From Amborella trichopoda (Eukaryota > Streptophyta > Magnoliopsida > Amborellales > Amborellaceae): a stretch of DNA of 64,000 bases. The notes beneath the pieces are model-generated. The model had not been told where the DNA came from. It made no database searches and saw only the letters and a list, made by a program, of their open reading frames with translations. How positions within the stretch are numbered: position 1 is the stretch's first letter; each line of letters begins with the position of its first letter. This document shows positions 47,301 to 57,370 of the stretch, piece by piece. The position numbers were made by a program, and so were the translations under genes. The stretch is taken from contig NW_006499296.1 in the NCBI RefSeq assembly GCF_000471905.2, forward strand, positions 532,493 to 596,492, read 5' to 3'.

Positions 47301-47544
47301 GATGTTGACCGGAGAAACCGCCTATGCCAGTTACTCTCCAGTTCAAGCAGCGGTCGGAATCGCCACTAATGGCCTCAGGCCTCAGATTCCGGCCAGTTGC
47401 CCAGCCGTTCTCCAGTCACTTTTGAACAGTTGTTGGAATGTTCACCCCTCTCAACGCCCTACTCTTCCACAGATAGCATCCATCCTAAGCGATTTTGAAA
47501 ACAGTTATTCCCTCAGCTATTCGTCTTCCAGCGGGGATTCTTGA
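41391..47544 (+). CDS. TKL-type kinase-like protein, probable pseudokinase
   Basis: Two exons, 41391-42761 and 47224-47544, join in phase 0 across a 4.46-kb intron (donor GTTAGT, acceptor TTGCAG) to give 563 aa. Residues 1-270 match the N-terminal domain of a conserved plant protein family (MAALECW start; ALWGGVVKNLTQLYPGSQLP; CCKRVQIFEKKG), which I recall as DUF1221. A kinase fold follows from about residue 288 (WVIDPDELELV). YRDLN at 409-413 keeps the catalytic-loop Asp and Asn, RWLAPE ends exon 1, and exon 2 has VYSFGMVVWEM and SQRPTLPQI. The beta3 lysine position reads VRARMVRGC, and the DFG position reads G429-F-E, so ATP-metal binding residues are missing. An in-frame upstream ATG at 41196 lies in the CT-rich leader. 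No transmembrane segment was seen. A signalling scaffold role is inference. Confidence 0.9.
43075..43320. mobile_element. GC-rich hAT-like MITE, copy 1 (intronic)
   Basis: Dense GGGC/GCCC inverted motifs (CCCAGCCTGGGCTGGGCC) flank a T-rich middle, and the right end reads GAGTTGCCAACCCTA. A similar arrangement occurs at 51265-51475, ending CAATTGCCACCCTTA. Plant hAT MITEs often begin TAGGG-TGGCAA, which fits both. The boundaries are approximate. Confidence 0.5.
43330..44948 (+). mobile_element. LTR element fossil without pol, in the kinase-like gene intron
   Basis: A primer site TTTGGTATCAGAGC at 43803-43816 (initiator-Met type) follows a TG...CA-like block ending CCTAACA at 43802. A second block at about 44679-44948 shares with the first the order ATT-AATGATAAAGAA, AATA-ATA-GG and AATACCAACA. 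The interior of about 0.9 kb shows no pol motifs and contains the tandem repeat at 43830-44075. The two LTR-like blocks are strongly diverged and the element is broken and old. The limits are approximate. Confidence 0.5.
43830..44075 (+). repeat. Tandem duplication (~130 bp) in the LTR fossil interior
   Basis: Two units share TCTTCAGGTGCATG-CAT, ACCAAG-GAAGCAG-GGTTG, TTGATCAAGAAGCACAAAAAG and GCAAGCCTC-GGAA. They differ at several sites. Confidence 0.7.
44963..46375. repeat. Large inverted repeat (~0.5-kb arms) in the kinase-like gene intron
   Basis: Arm 1 is about 44963-45460 and arm 2 about 45868-46375, with a ~0.41-kb spacer. Reverse-complemented, arm 2 follows arm 1 throughout (GAAACCA-TGAGCCTT, ATGGCGG, AGCTCTTCTTCAAG, GACCACTTTGTGGC, GTGATGAAGACT, GTCTTCTC-GGTTATATAA). 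Both arms read a related polypeptide in the outer-to-inner direction, with stretches such as KTGIGALLFEGLENEM in arm 1 (frame 45112-45372) and VLKKNIVVLFFLLNGNFSAR in arm 2 (frame 45739-46041). I do not recognise this protein. The intron transcript could fold into a long imperfect hairpin. Confidence 0.78.
46737..46800 (-). repeat. LINE 3'-tail fragment in intron
   Basis: A T-run followed by GGATAATTCAATGGGAAGAC is the inverse of a poly-A-ended LINE tail like that at 37441. Only the tail remains. Confidence 0.4.
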
Positions 47545-47879
47545 TCGTATTTTGGTCTTTTCACTCGTAAATGCATTTTCTTGTTATTTGGAGGAGGTAT
47601 AGTTTTTTTTTTTTTTCTCTCTTTAGTATTTTGTTCTTTATAGAGCATGACTTTGTTCTTTATAGGGCGGATGAACAAGATTTGTATAGTCCATCCCAAA
47701 TCATTAGGATAAAATTCAGATGATGATGATGTATACAGTGGCTTTTGATCTTTAAGATGCTGCCCTGAATGTTCTCATGCCGGGTTTTCTTCTTTTCTTC
47801 ATTCACAATATATGTCTTGGACGATTGTTTGGGTGAAGTTATTTGGTTTTTTTTGTTGATTCGATAAGCGTTTGCTATA
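47545..47879 (+). other. 3' flank of the kinase-like gene
   Basis: T-rich sequence after the stop codon, probably 3' untranslated region. No unambiguous poly-A signal was identified before the MITE at 47880. Confidence 0.4.
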
Positions 47880-48158
47880 AGGTACTTCGTTTCGAGATTG
47901 TCTATAAAAAGGCTTTTTATATTTTGTACATGGAGGTCACATTCATTTTTGTTATTTAAATTTCAAAATAAGAGGGTCATTGTATAGACATGAAGTTCCG
48001 AAAAAAAAAAAAAAAAAAAAAAATTCTTGGATTTTATCTCGAATTTTATGATTCATTTCGAGCCATCTTCAATTTGACATCTAATGAGTGAAAATGATTA
48101 AGTCCTCCATGTACAATAAGATAAATGATCATTTTAATCTCATTTCGAAGTACCCAAG
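47880..48158. mobile_element. MITE family D, diverged copy 4
   Basis: The left end GGTACTTCGTTTCGAGATTG and the inverse of the right end, GGTACTTCGAAATGAGATTA, form the terminal repeats. Inward, TTGTACATGGAGGTCAC pairs with TTGTACATGGAGGACTT. An A-run at 48001-48023 lies inside. It is more diverged than copies 1-3 and could be a sister family. Confidence 0.7.
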
Positions 48159-48870
48159 TATGAAGATCTATACAAGACGAGAGAAATTGCCATTTCAAGC
48201 TAAGGATTAAAGGTGATGGAGAGAGTTGACCCTTAGAATATAAATCACCAATGTTGTATTGGTACTGATTTAAAAATTGAAATTGGGCCCCACATCTCTG
48301 ATTCAGGATTTGCCAGGTCCAACTTGAACAATTCCACAGTTAGATTGGAGTTTGCAGGAATTTTTATTTTTAAATGGTATAAGAGGGTTTTGTAGTGATT
48401 GTGGAAATTTCATTTTCGAAGCGATTAGTATCTTTTTTTTAAAAAAATTCCGAATATCATAATTTTGAATAAAAGTACGTTTGGTTCTCAGTCACATGAA
48501 ATAGGTTGCTAATGTAAAATTATTTATGTCGTAAGCAGTTTACGGAAAGGACTCTCTCAAACCCATTTTTTCCCTGAGAAACACATGTGGAAAACGCTAC
48601 ATAATCAATTTATAAGGAGCATTTGTTTTGAAGGAAAGTTCTCTATAGGATAATACTTTTCTGTTGGACCCCAACTTTCTCACGTTTATTTCACGGGAAA
48701 GCGGAAAACACTGTAGCACTACGGGTTTAAGGGGATACGCCAATGTGTTTTCAAGAGAAAATGCTTTCCTAGCTCTTTTGATATGAAAGCACTTTCTCAT
48801 GTGATAGAGCCTTTATATCGGAGAGTTTTTTTTGGAGAGAGCATTTCCTCAAACTAGAACCTCTTGAATT
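48159..48870. other. Intergenic, no gene seen
   Basis: Low-information AT-rich spacer with short minus-strand frames that carry no domain. Confidence 0.35.
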
Positions 48871-48875
48871 TAGGT

Positions 48876-49031
48876 ATGGCAGCAGGTCGGGTTGTGTTTG
48901 AGTCCGGCCGGATCCAAGATTTGGACCCAGACCCAACCTGTCGGAACTAATTTTTGGATCCAAACCTAGACCTAGATTGGGTTTATCCCCTCAGGTCTCG
49001 GGTAAGGTCTGAGTCGATTGCCGCCCCTACT
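48876..49031. mobile_element. Short hAT-like MITE
   Basis: The left end reads TAGGTATGGCAGCAGGTCGG and the inverse of the right end TAGGGGCGGCAATCGACTCA. These are imperfect inverted repeats of the TAGGG-GGCAA type. The interior is rich in GGATCC/GGACCC palindromic words. Eight-base flanks match only in part. Confidence 0.5.
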
Positions 49032-50385
49032 CCTAATCCAGATCTAGATCAGTTGAATCGGTCATTTTGAAATAACTGTTTATTAGTTGTGATCAACCTC
49101 TTTGTACACGAGCATAAGGTATGATTCTCACTTTAATTAGTTAATAGAATAGATGAAGTATAGGGGGGCCTCCGGGTTAAGGGGGGGGCTCCCAACAAGC
49201 AATGAGTGGTGGTGCTGCCTTTTGCCCTTTCTTCCATTGTTTTAGGGAGCAATGTTATCATTCTTGTCTTAGAAAACGATCCCAATAAAAGGACCAAGCA
49301 CCCAAGTAAAACAAAAAGATGATTGCATGGTGCTTTCCTTTTTGCCTAATTTTTTTTTTTTACTCCTGCGTGAATATACTATTTATGTACTCTCTCGAGT
49401 AAATATATGCTAGGGATATTTTTGGATCTCAAATTTGGGGTTGCAATCTTTACAACCAATAGAATAATCTCAACTAAAAAGGATTTAGAAGTAAGCTCTA
49501 TGTGTACTAAAAAAAACTAATGCCGAGAGATTGTCGAATCTTTGAAAGGTTAGATCTAAGCGTTAGAAAACTCAAAATTCATATTGTTCTTTTAAAAATA
49601 ATCATCTAATAATTTTTATATGATTCCGAAATTTTTAGATAAAAAAAAATCAACCTAACTAGGTCTTTTGACCGAGGGAGTAGAATATATACGCCCATGG
49701 GAGCATAGTATATGCGCATTTCCTTTTAAGATGAATCCGAGGCTTTTTGTTGGTTGGTATGATGGGCCCAGCCACAGCCACAGCCACAGCCTCTCTCTCT
49801 CTCTCTCTTTCTACACACAAACATTAGTATTTGAACATGGCGTTGGTGTCATAATCAGCACAATAACATGTCGTCTTGAATTTCATTCTTCCTATAAGTT
49901 GGAGATCTTTTCTATACCGAATTACGTACACAAAAAAGAAAACGAACATGGTATTCTCCTTTACACTTCATGCACCACACAACAGTTTCTCTCTCCGGAT
50001 CACACAAATCCTCACTCTCTCTAACAAACAAGTACTCGGACCCATGTTAACATTTCTCACTCTTTGGACAAAACGTGATATTTTAAGTTGTTCTCTCGCT
50101 CTCTAAAACATGATCTTTTAAGTTGTTCTCTCGCTCTCCAAAACATGATCTTCTAAGTTGTTCTTTCTCTCTCATTTGGAAATTTATACTGTACAAAAAT
50201 TACTGTTGCACTATACGTCCTCGAGATTGCGACAATGATAGCTTTATGCTCAGCTATTTGATTTTGAGCTCTTCTTTATTCTGACCTCACCGACACAAAA
50301 TGGAAAATATAATCTGCTATTTGCTACTACTAAAGAATTCCATCATACGCCCACAAATTTTCCTCATCACTCTAATTTTTTTTTA
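49032..50385. other. Intergenic; CT-rich patch and 36-bp tandem repeat
   Basis: No gene was found. A CT run lies at about 49792-49809. Three ~36-bp units (AAAACRTGATYTTTTAAGTTG then TTCTCTCGCTCTC) lie at about 50067-50170. Frames at 49668-50106 run through these and are not called. Confidence 0.5.
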
Positions 50386-50782
50386 AAAAAAGTTTATATA
50401 TAAGTATTCAACCCGTAGAACCGCGGATGCACCTCAAAAATCCATCGGAAAAAGTAGTTTTAATGTTGAAAAACCTTTTGATTGATCATCTCGACATCGA
50501 GACGTATGATAATGAAAAATAAAAAGATTTTCAGTCTAAAAAATAGTACATTTGACAACGTATTATCTACACCGTCTATTTTCAAGATTTTCATATGTAT
50601 ATAGATCTACTTTATTTTAACCATTTTTAAAATTTAAAATTTTATAATTAGATATAAACATAGATTTTGAGATATTCCTAAAATCATTTTATATCAAAAC
50701 TATATACCATGATAAAATTTGAAAGTACACCTTGCCTCTACTACTACATATGCATCCGTATGCCACCTGCAGCCTTTTTTAA
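50386..50782 (+). mobile_element. MITE family B, copy 2
   Basis: It parallels 24620-25031 over its length: GCGGATGCACCTCAAAAATC, CATCTCGACATCGAGACGT, GTATTATCTACACCGTC and the right end CGTATGCCACCTGCAGCCTTT. It is non-coding. Confidence 0.8.
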
Positions 50783-51264
50783 TAACATGAAAGGAAATTT
50801 GTAAATGTTTGTTAATAAGATATTCAATTGAATGTTAAAAATGATATTTGGGGGATAAACAAAAACGTATGAAGATGCCTTTATGCCCTTTATATCATCA
50901 TACTTTATGACCTCGAATTCACCTCAACAAACTCAACTGAAAAAAGGAAATATTAATTATTATTGACAAATAATTCGTATTACGTTAATGTTGAACAAGT
51001 CCTAGAAAAAATGAACATGGTGATATTATTAAAAAAATGGTGACAAGTATTTGAGTGGACGCGCACATGAAAACTATAGGCAGTAATGGAGGAAAGGTAG
51101 AAGCCCACATGGCACATGCTTCAAACATGTGCTTCCTTTTGTCGGTGACTATCAATGCTAAAGTGCGCATTTAATTCATGAAAAATGTATTTGGAGAAAT
51201 ACGAACTATGTCACCTATGAGCTTCGGATTAGGCACTCAACTCTCTAAAAAAGTAGGCCTTAGG
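50783..51264. other. Intergenic, no gene seen
   Basis: AT-rich spacer between MITEs with no coding signal. Confidence 0.35.
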
Positions 51265-51475
51265 TCAATCAACTTGGCCCAAGGGCTGGGCTAGGGCTTG
51301 TGCTAACCCAGTTTACCTCAGCCAGCCCTCTATTTTTTCTTTTAATTTTTTATTCTTCTTGGCCTGTACCGACCCAGCCCGGGGCAGGGGTGGGCCAGGC
51401 TTGAGCTAGTTCTATGGGGACAAGGGCTGGGTCAGTGACATGTCTGGCCTGGCCAATTGCCACCCTTACTTTCGA
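51265..51475. mobile_element. GC-rich hAT-like MITE, copy 2
   Basis: It has the same architecture as 43075-43320: GGGCTGGGC words on both sides of a TTTTTTCTTTTAATTTTTTA centre, and a right end CAATTGCCACCCTTA. The ends are approximate. Confidence 0.5.
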
Positions 51476-51802
51476 TTTTACTAAAAACCTTCTGAAAAAA
51501 CAATTTCGACCCTCCCAACAAAGCGGCCAAAGTTCTTGTTTGTATGAATTTTACACATTCATAAACTACTAAAAGGGCAATGAGGAATGGTTACTTGTGG
51601 TTCACCCATTTACTTGTCTTAAATATCCTTCCATGAGCACTAGCATTGTGAAGGGGAGGAGGACTAGAGATGAAAATATTACATTCAAAAATTCAAATAA
51701 AGCAAAGGAAATGCCAAGAAGGAAATTTTGGGGGATAAAGATGAATAAAAAATAGAAAAGCACTTAAAAAGAAAAAATGGAGATCAAAGTGAAAAAAAGA
51801 AA

Positions 51803-51902
51803 GAACAATTGTTTCATGCAGGTTGGACCGCACTTGTACAATATGCGGTCTAGAGGCATAACACACCCATCCTAAATATGGATGCAAATAGGTGGTCCAT
51901 CT
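51803..51902 (+). mobile_element. MITE family C, copy 3, left part (right part at 58984-59208)
   Basis: CAATTGTTTCATGCAGGTTG to AGGTGGTCCATCT equals the left third of copy 2. The match then stops at 51902 and resumes at 58984 with the same GGTGGTCCATCT. The two parts together give the ~310-bp family length, proving insertion of the intervening LINE. Confidence 0.88.
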
Positions 51903-52601
51903 GATAGAGAGATAATTATCGTGTAGAGGAGAGGAATTCTTTTTCGTTAATGGAAATATGGGTTTCGATAGAGATGGATTTTGTGTAGACGTGTCTTCTT
52001 TCTCTCTCTAAAAAGGGAAGCTTTCTTTGATATGTCACATTACGTGAAGATTTGTGAGATTGAGGAAGATAATGGAGAAAGAGTAAAGATTGCCTCCTGA
52101 AGGAGATAGAGGGAGATATTTGAGATAAGGATGATTGAGATTGAGAGAGATATAGGAAAGAGGTCTTTAGGACAGAACTGATAATATTGGGGTTCTTTTT
52201 TTTGATACATTGAAGAAAGAAAAACCCAATATTTTTTTTAGATAAGGATTCAATTGTCCTTGATCCAATACAAGTTGTGAGCCCTAATTTACCAATAAAA
52301 AAATTAATGAGTCTTAGAGAGAGGAGCAGAATAGTGAGAGAGATTTGATGAAGGATGGATGCTGATTGTTAGAAAGAGAAAATATTGAAGAGAGAGAGGG
52401 GGAGATCGACATTTGCAGGGTGAGTGCTATAGAGAGAGAACAACAATGGAGTCCCATCTACCATAAATGCAATGAAGCTGAGTCAATATAGCTGTAAACT
52501 CGATGTCAAGAAGGATCTAAATACAACCGAACAACGGAAATATAACCTTTTGGTCTGGCCTTCAATTTGGCTTATAATATCAATGACAGGGAGAAGAAAA
52601 G

Positions 52602-54547
52602 ATGGAACATGGTAAGCCATCTTTTGCTGAGATCTTGTGTACTCCTAGAAGTACCTTTCTTCGAAGAAACCATATAGTGCTTGTGAGCGATGAGATCATT
52701 AGAGAACTAGAAAAAAGACTACTTTCAGCGGTGATAGTTCCTTTCAAAAGGGAGTTTGGTGAGATTGGTTTGTTTAATAAATGGGTGAATAGGACATGGT
52801 CTTCTATTCCTAGTCTTTGTCGATCCATTCCTGAAGGTAAAATTATTTGTTTTCTTGAATCTGCAATAGAAGCCAGCAAAGTAGTCTCATAGTGTTTTTG
52901 GAAGTATATAAATGTAGATTGTGTTACTGATAAATGGGTTCCTGCTTTAGAGATGTATATGATCAAACGAAGATATGCTTAGCTCGTTGTGTCTGGTATT
53001 CCAATCATCGCTTGGTCTTCTACTATTGTTAAAGATGTGGCCAATCTTTGTGGTCGTCTTATTAAGATTGATTGGAATCTGACAAACTATCATTCCTTGG
53101 TCTTTTTGGTGAAAATGCGAGGATTTGAATAACCCAAGGAAGGTATCCTTAAGCTTGGGGTTTTCAATTTTAAATTATCTTTTAAAGAGATCAGTGTGCA
53201 GAATGGAAAAGTTGGGGTACCACCTCTGATGGCGACCCAGCTTCCTAGGCAGGGGAATATTAATGTTTATCAGAAAGTACGGAATGATGAGTTTAGTGGA
53301 CGAAATTGCAGATCCGATTTGCAAGGTCTGGGACAACCACGTGGAGGATAGAAAGGTAGTCAATCCTCTCTTGTTGTTTCTAAGAAACTGCTATTTTTCA
53401 AGAAGCAAGTATGGCTACTTAAGAACAAGAAGTTTGAGGTGGCGTTCGTAGGAAATATGGATACTTCTATTCACGATAAGGGAAAAAAAGCGATCTCTAT
53501 TTTGGATGGTAGCAAACATTTTTGGATTTTAGTGAGGATTCTCAATTTGTTGGGGGCTATGATAATATTGCAGAAATTAAGAGAAGGAGACGTGATTCTT
53601 TGAATGAAGAGAAGATTGAGGAGCTCATACATGTGGAAGGAAATAGGGAGCCTTGGAAAGGTCATTGCTCAGGGACCAAAGATGTGGAGCCTTTAAGCAG
53701 CAGTGCTAATTTTGTGTTGGAGAAGGAGTCGCCTGCCTCTAATGCTGTGATTGCAAATATTATCTGCAAAAATACTGCCTCAGTAAAGACGATTTTAGAA
53801 AGGAAGGCGGTGAATTGTTGCAACCCATAAGTAAGGAAAAGGTCATTCTTGCTTTGGCTAATCTTATGTCTCTCGGATAAGATATTTTCCTCTTTGAGGT
53901 TTGATATGGCGGAAAAATGGTTGTCTTTTAAGAAGGCTGCACATAAAAAGGTGGTCCCGGTCTAGCCAAGGTCTCCACCTGAAGAACAAGGGCTACCAAT
54001 TGTTGTAGCGGATGACATTGGGAAAAATCATCAAGTTATACTTCCACAATCTGAGTCGGGTACATTATCTTTTGGTGAGCAATTTGACGCCTGGTTTGGA
54101 GAGGGAATTACGTTTGTGCCACCTTTGAATGTGGTGCAACCGGAGGAGCTTGAACAAGGGGCATTAGAGGGTTATGCTGCCAATGTTTTAGAATTTTCTC
54201 CTCAGATGGAGGTAGGAGGTGAGGGGAATATACCAGAAGATGTTAGTGTGTTGAATAATGTTGATATTGGTGTTGGTGGTCAGTTGTGTGTTAATGGAAG
54301 AGGTGAGCAGGTGGCCGGAACTTTTGCTAATGGTGTTATTGGTAATGGGAAGGACAATGAAGTGCAGTTATCATATTCAGAGAAGAACCATATGACGATG
54401 TTCTTAGTTATGGGAGTTGATTTTCGCTCGGCCACACATGAGGTTCTGGAAGAGATGAGAGAAAAGTTGAAGAAGGAAGTGTTAGATGATCTAGAGTCTC
54501 AGCAAAGTCTGATTTCAATGGGTAGGGACGTTTCTGTGGATACGTAG
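52602..54547 (+). pseudogene. LINE ORF1 (RNA-binding protein) remnant
   Basis: The frame starts MEHGKPSFAEIL, with EIIRELEKRLLSAVIVPFKRE and GLFNKWVNRTWSS following. This is the type of N-terminus seen in ORF1 of plant L1 elements, which carry a DUF4283-like domain. It is broken by several stops and frame changes after residue 96. Acidic and Gly/Asn-rich parts continue at 53522-53830 and 54116-54547. I see no clear zinc knuckle. In live elements ORF1p packages the LINE RNA. Confidence 0.65.
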
Positions 54548-54809
54548 GTTGGGAAGACGAAAGGAAAGATCGCATTGCAGACTACTAGGCACTCTGCAAG
54601 AATTGCTGCAAAATCAAAACCAAAAACTCATGATGAGGGGGTGGTTGTTCGTGAACCGTCCATGTTTTTTTCCTTAAGTGAGAGTAAAAGTATTGATTCT
54701 ACCGATGGTCCACCAATCGCTAGGATTGGGCAAAATTTTGGTGCTAATGAAGATAATTAGCTAGAACGTACGGGGGCTAGGGATTGAGCGCAGAAAGAGG
54801 GAAGTGTAA

Positions 54810-55419
54810 TTGTTGGTGAGAAAGGTGAAGCCTGATATCTTAATGCTTCAAGAAACCAAGCTCCCAAGTCCAAATCTCAGGTATGTGCATTCTGTGTGGG
54901 GGCGGAGTGCCTCGGGTTTTGATGGGGTAGATGCGGTTGGATCCTCGGGGGGGTTATGGCTTATTGGGGATGGTTCTGCATTTACAGTTTTGGATATTAT
55001 TAAGGGAGAATTTTTTGTGGGTGCTATTTTGGAAGACCCTTTTGGGGATTTCGGATGGTTGGTTATTAATGTTTATGGTCCGATTGATGTCTCTATTAAA
55101 TCTAGTTTTCTTGATGCTTTGACTAACATTATCTCGAGCTATGATCTTCCTATTTGTTTGGGGGGGGGGGGGGGGGGGCGGGGATTTCAATTTCATTCGA
55201 TGGCCAGATAAAATTAGTTCTAATACTCCTCTCAATTCTTATATGTGGTTGTTCAATAATTTGATTCATCATAATTTGCTGATGGATCTTCCATTGAATG
55301 GGACTATTTTTACTTGGACAAATAATTCAGTGAATAATTTGATCATGAGTAAGTTGGATAGATTCTTGATTAATGGGGCTTGGGAATCCCAATTCACATT
55401 GGCCAGGTTAATGCTTTGA
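54810..55419 (+). pseudogene. LINE ORF2 endonuclease domain (APE type), frameshifted
   Basis: KPDILMLQETKL carries the catalytic Glu motif of APE-like endonucleases, and the GGLWLI and INVYGP motifs follow in the first frame. The GDFN motif and the later FTWTNN and SKLDRFLIN motifs occur only in another frame (55141-55419). The switch lies at a run of 17 G at 55160-55176, where the family has LGGDFN. A homopolymer slip, either genuine or a sequencing error, explains the break. Confidence 0.82.
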
Positions 55420-55597
55420 GGATATTTTCATTGGACCATACAGCTATTCTTATCTAGACTGAAAACTTGTTTTGGGACATAGGCCTTTTAGAATGGATGT
55501 GGTATGGTTGGAAGATTATGAAGTGCGTGATATTGTTAGAAATGCTTGGATAAATAATATTGTTATGGGCTAGGCTAGCTTTAGACTGTTTAAGAAG

Positions 55598-57254
55598 TTG
55601 ATTATTGTCAAGCATAAGTTACTTCAGTGGAAAAAAGAAAAGAATTTTTGTATAACGAATAGGATATATGAAACTGCTAATCGTATTCAAAATATAGATA
55701 TTTCTTCTTTGATTAATGGAGTGATTACAAATGCTTTGGCTATAGAAAGGGTGAATTTGGTTAGTAACTTGCATAATTTGATGAGAATGGATGAGATATA
55801 TTGGAAACAAAGATCGAGAGTCAAGTGGTTGAAAGAGGGGGATCTTAACACTAAATTCTTTCACTCTATTGCCAATGCAAGGCGTAGACAGAATGATATT
55901 TCTGGCATTGAATTTAGTGGTAAGATAATAATGATCATGTAGCATGGGAGAATGAATTTGTTAACCATTTTAAAAAGGCCTTCACTAGTGAGCTTCATTT
56001 CGGGATAATGAGGGAGTTCCTTTTAAAATACTTTCACCGGCGGAGGTAATTTTTTTGGAAAGAAGGGTGGATATGGATGAATTGAGACATGTTATTTTTG
56101 CATGGTCTGGAGATAAAGCTTCTGGGCCGGATGGTTTCCCCTTGCTTTTCTTTCATAAATTATGGGATTTGCTCAAAGATGAAGTTTTGTTGATGGTTAA
56201 TGAGTTTTTGCTTAGGGGATCATTGAATGAGGCTATAAATTCAACTTTTATTACTTTGATCGCAAAGAAATACTCAATTGCACGTATTAATGATATCCAA
56301 CCGATTAGTCTTTTGACTAGCCTCTATAATATCATCTCCAAAGTTTTAGTTGAAAGATTAAAAATGGTTCTTCTTAGTATTATTTCAGGCACTCGATCGG
56401 CATTCATCAAGGGTAGAATGATTATGGATGGGGTTCTGATTGCCCAAGAGTGCATTCATGCAAGAACAGAAAATGGGACACCGAGGGTTATTATTAAACT
56501 CGACATGAAAAAAGCATATGGCTGTATAGAATGGGTAGTATTGGATGAAATCCTTATGCGAATGGGTTTTGGTGTTAAATGGCGGAAGTGGATTTTAGGA
56601 TGCTTGTCTTCGACACATTTCTCAGTTTTGGTTAATGGTTGTCCTAAAGGTTTTTTCCAGGCTTCTAGGGGCATCAGACAAGGGGACCCTTTATCCCCTT
56701 TCCTCTTTACTTTGGTGCGTGAAGCATTCAGTTTGATGATTAAAAATGTGGTGGACAGTCATATTTTTTCTGACTTTCAAGTTGGCTCTAGCGGTCCATC
56801 AATCTCTCATCTACAATATGCGGATGATAGGCTGGTTTTTTGTGAGGCAAACCCTCAACAAATGTTGAGTATTCGGAGATTCTTGAGATGTTGTGAGTTT
56901 GCGTTGGGTCTTAAAGTTAATTTCACTAAAACATCTATTATTGGGGTTTGTTGTGATCAAGTTGTGGTGGAAATAGTAGCACAATTGCTTCAATGTAAAG
57001 TTGAATCATTTCCAATTACATATCTGGGTATGCCTCTTTCAAATTCTAGGTGGCCTAAGGAGGTTTCGGATCTGGTGATTAAGAGAGCTAGTTCTAAACT
57101 GGATATTTGGAAATCAAAACATCTATCCTTAGGAGGAAGAGTAACTTTGATTAAGTCTTTTTTTTCTAACCTCCCTATTTATCAATTGCCAATGCTTCTC
57201 ATGCTTGCAGATATCATCAAGAAATTGGAAGCGTTGTTGAGGGACTTTTTGTGA
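55598..57254 (+). pseudogene. LINE ORF2 reverse transcriptase
   Basis: A linker with RSRVKWLKEGDLNTKFFHS (55598-55942) leads into a 399-codon RT frame from 56055. It includes DKASGPDGFP, IIKLDMKKAYGCIEW (motif A), ASRGIRQGDPLSPFLF (motif B), LQYADD (motif C, residues 254-258) and ITYLGMPL. Both YADD aspartates and the motif-A Asp are present. The usual KAYD reads KAYG. The frame ends at a TGA near 57254, where intact relatives continue toward the zf-RVT domain. RT copies LINE RNA at the nicked target. Confidence 0.88.
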
Positions 57255-57370
57255 GGATCTGATGATGAAACGAAAGAGATATCATCTTGTTAGTTGAGAT
57301 AGAATTTGTACACCCAAGGCTAAGGGGGGTTTCAAGATTCGAAAATTAAAGCTTGTCAATCAATCTCTAA

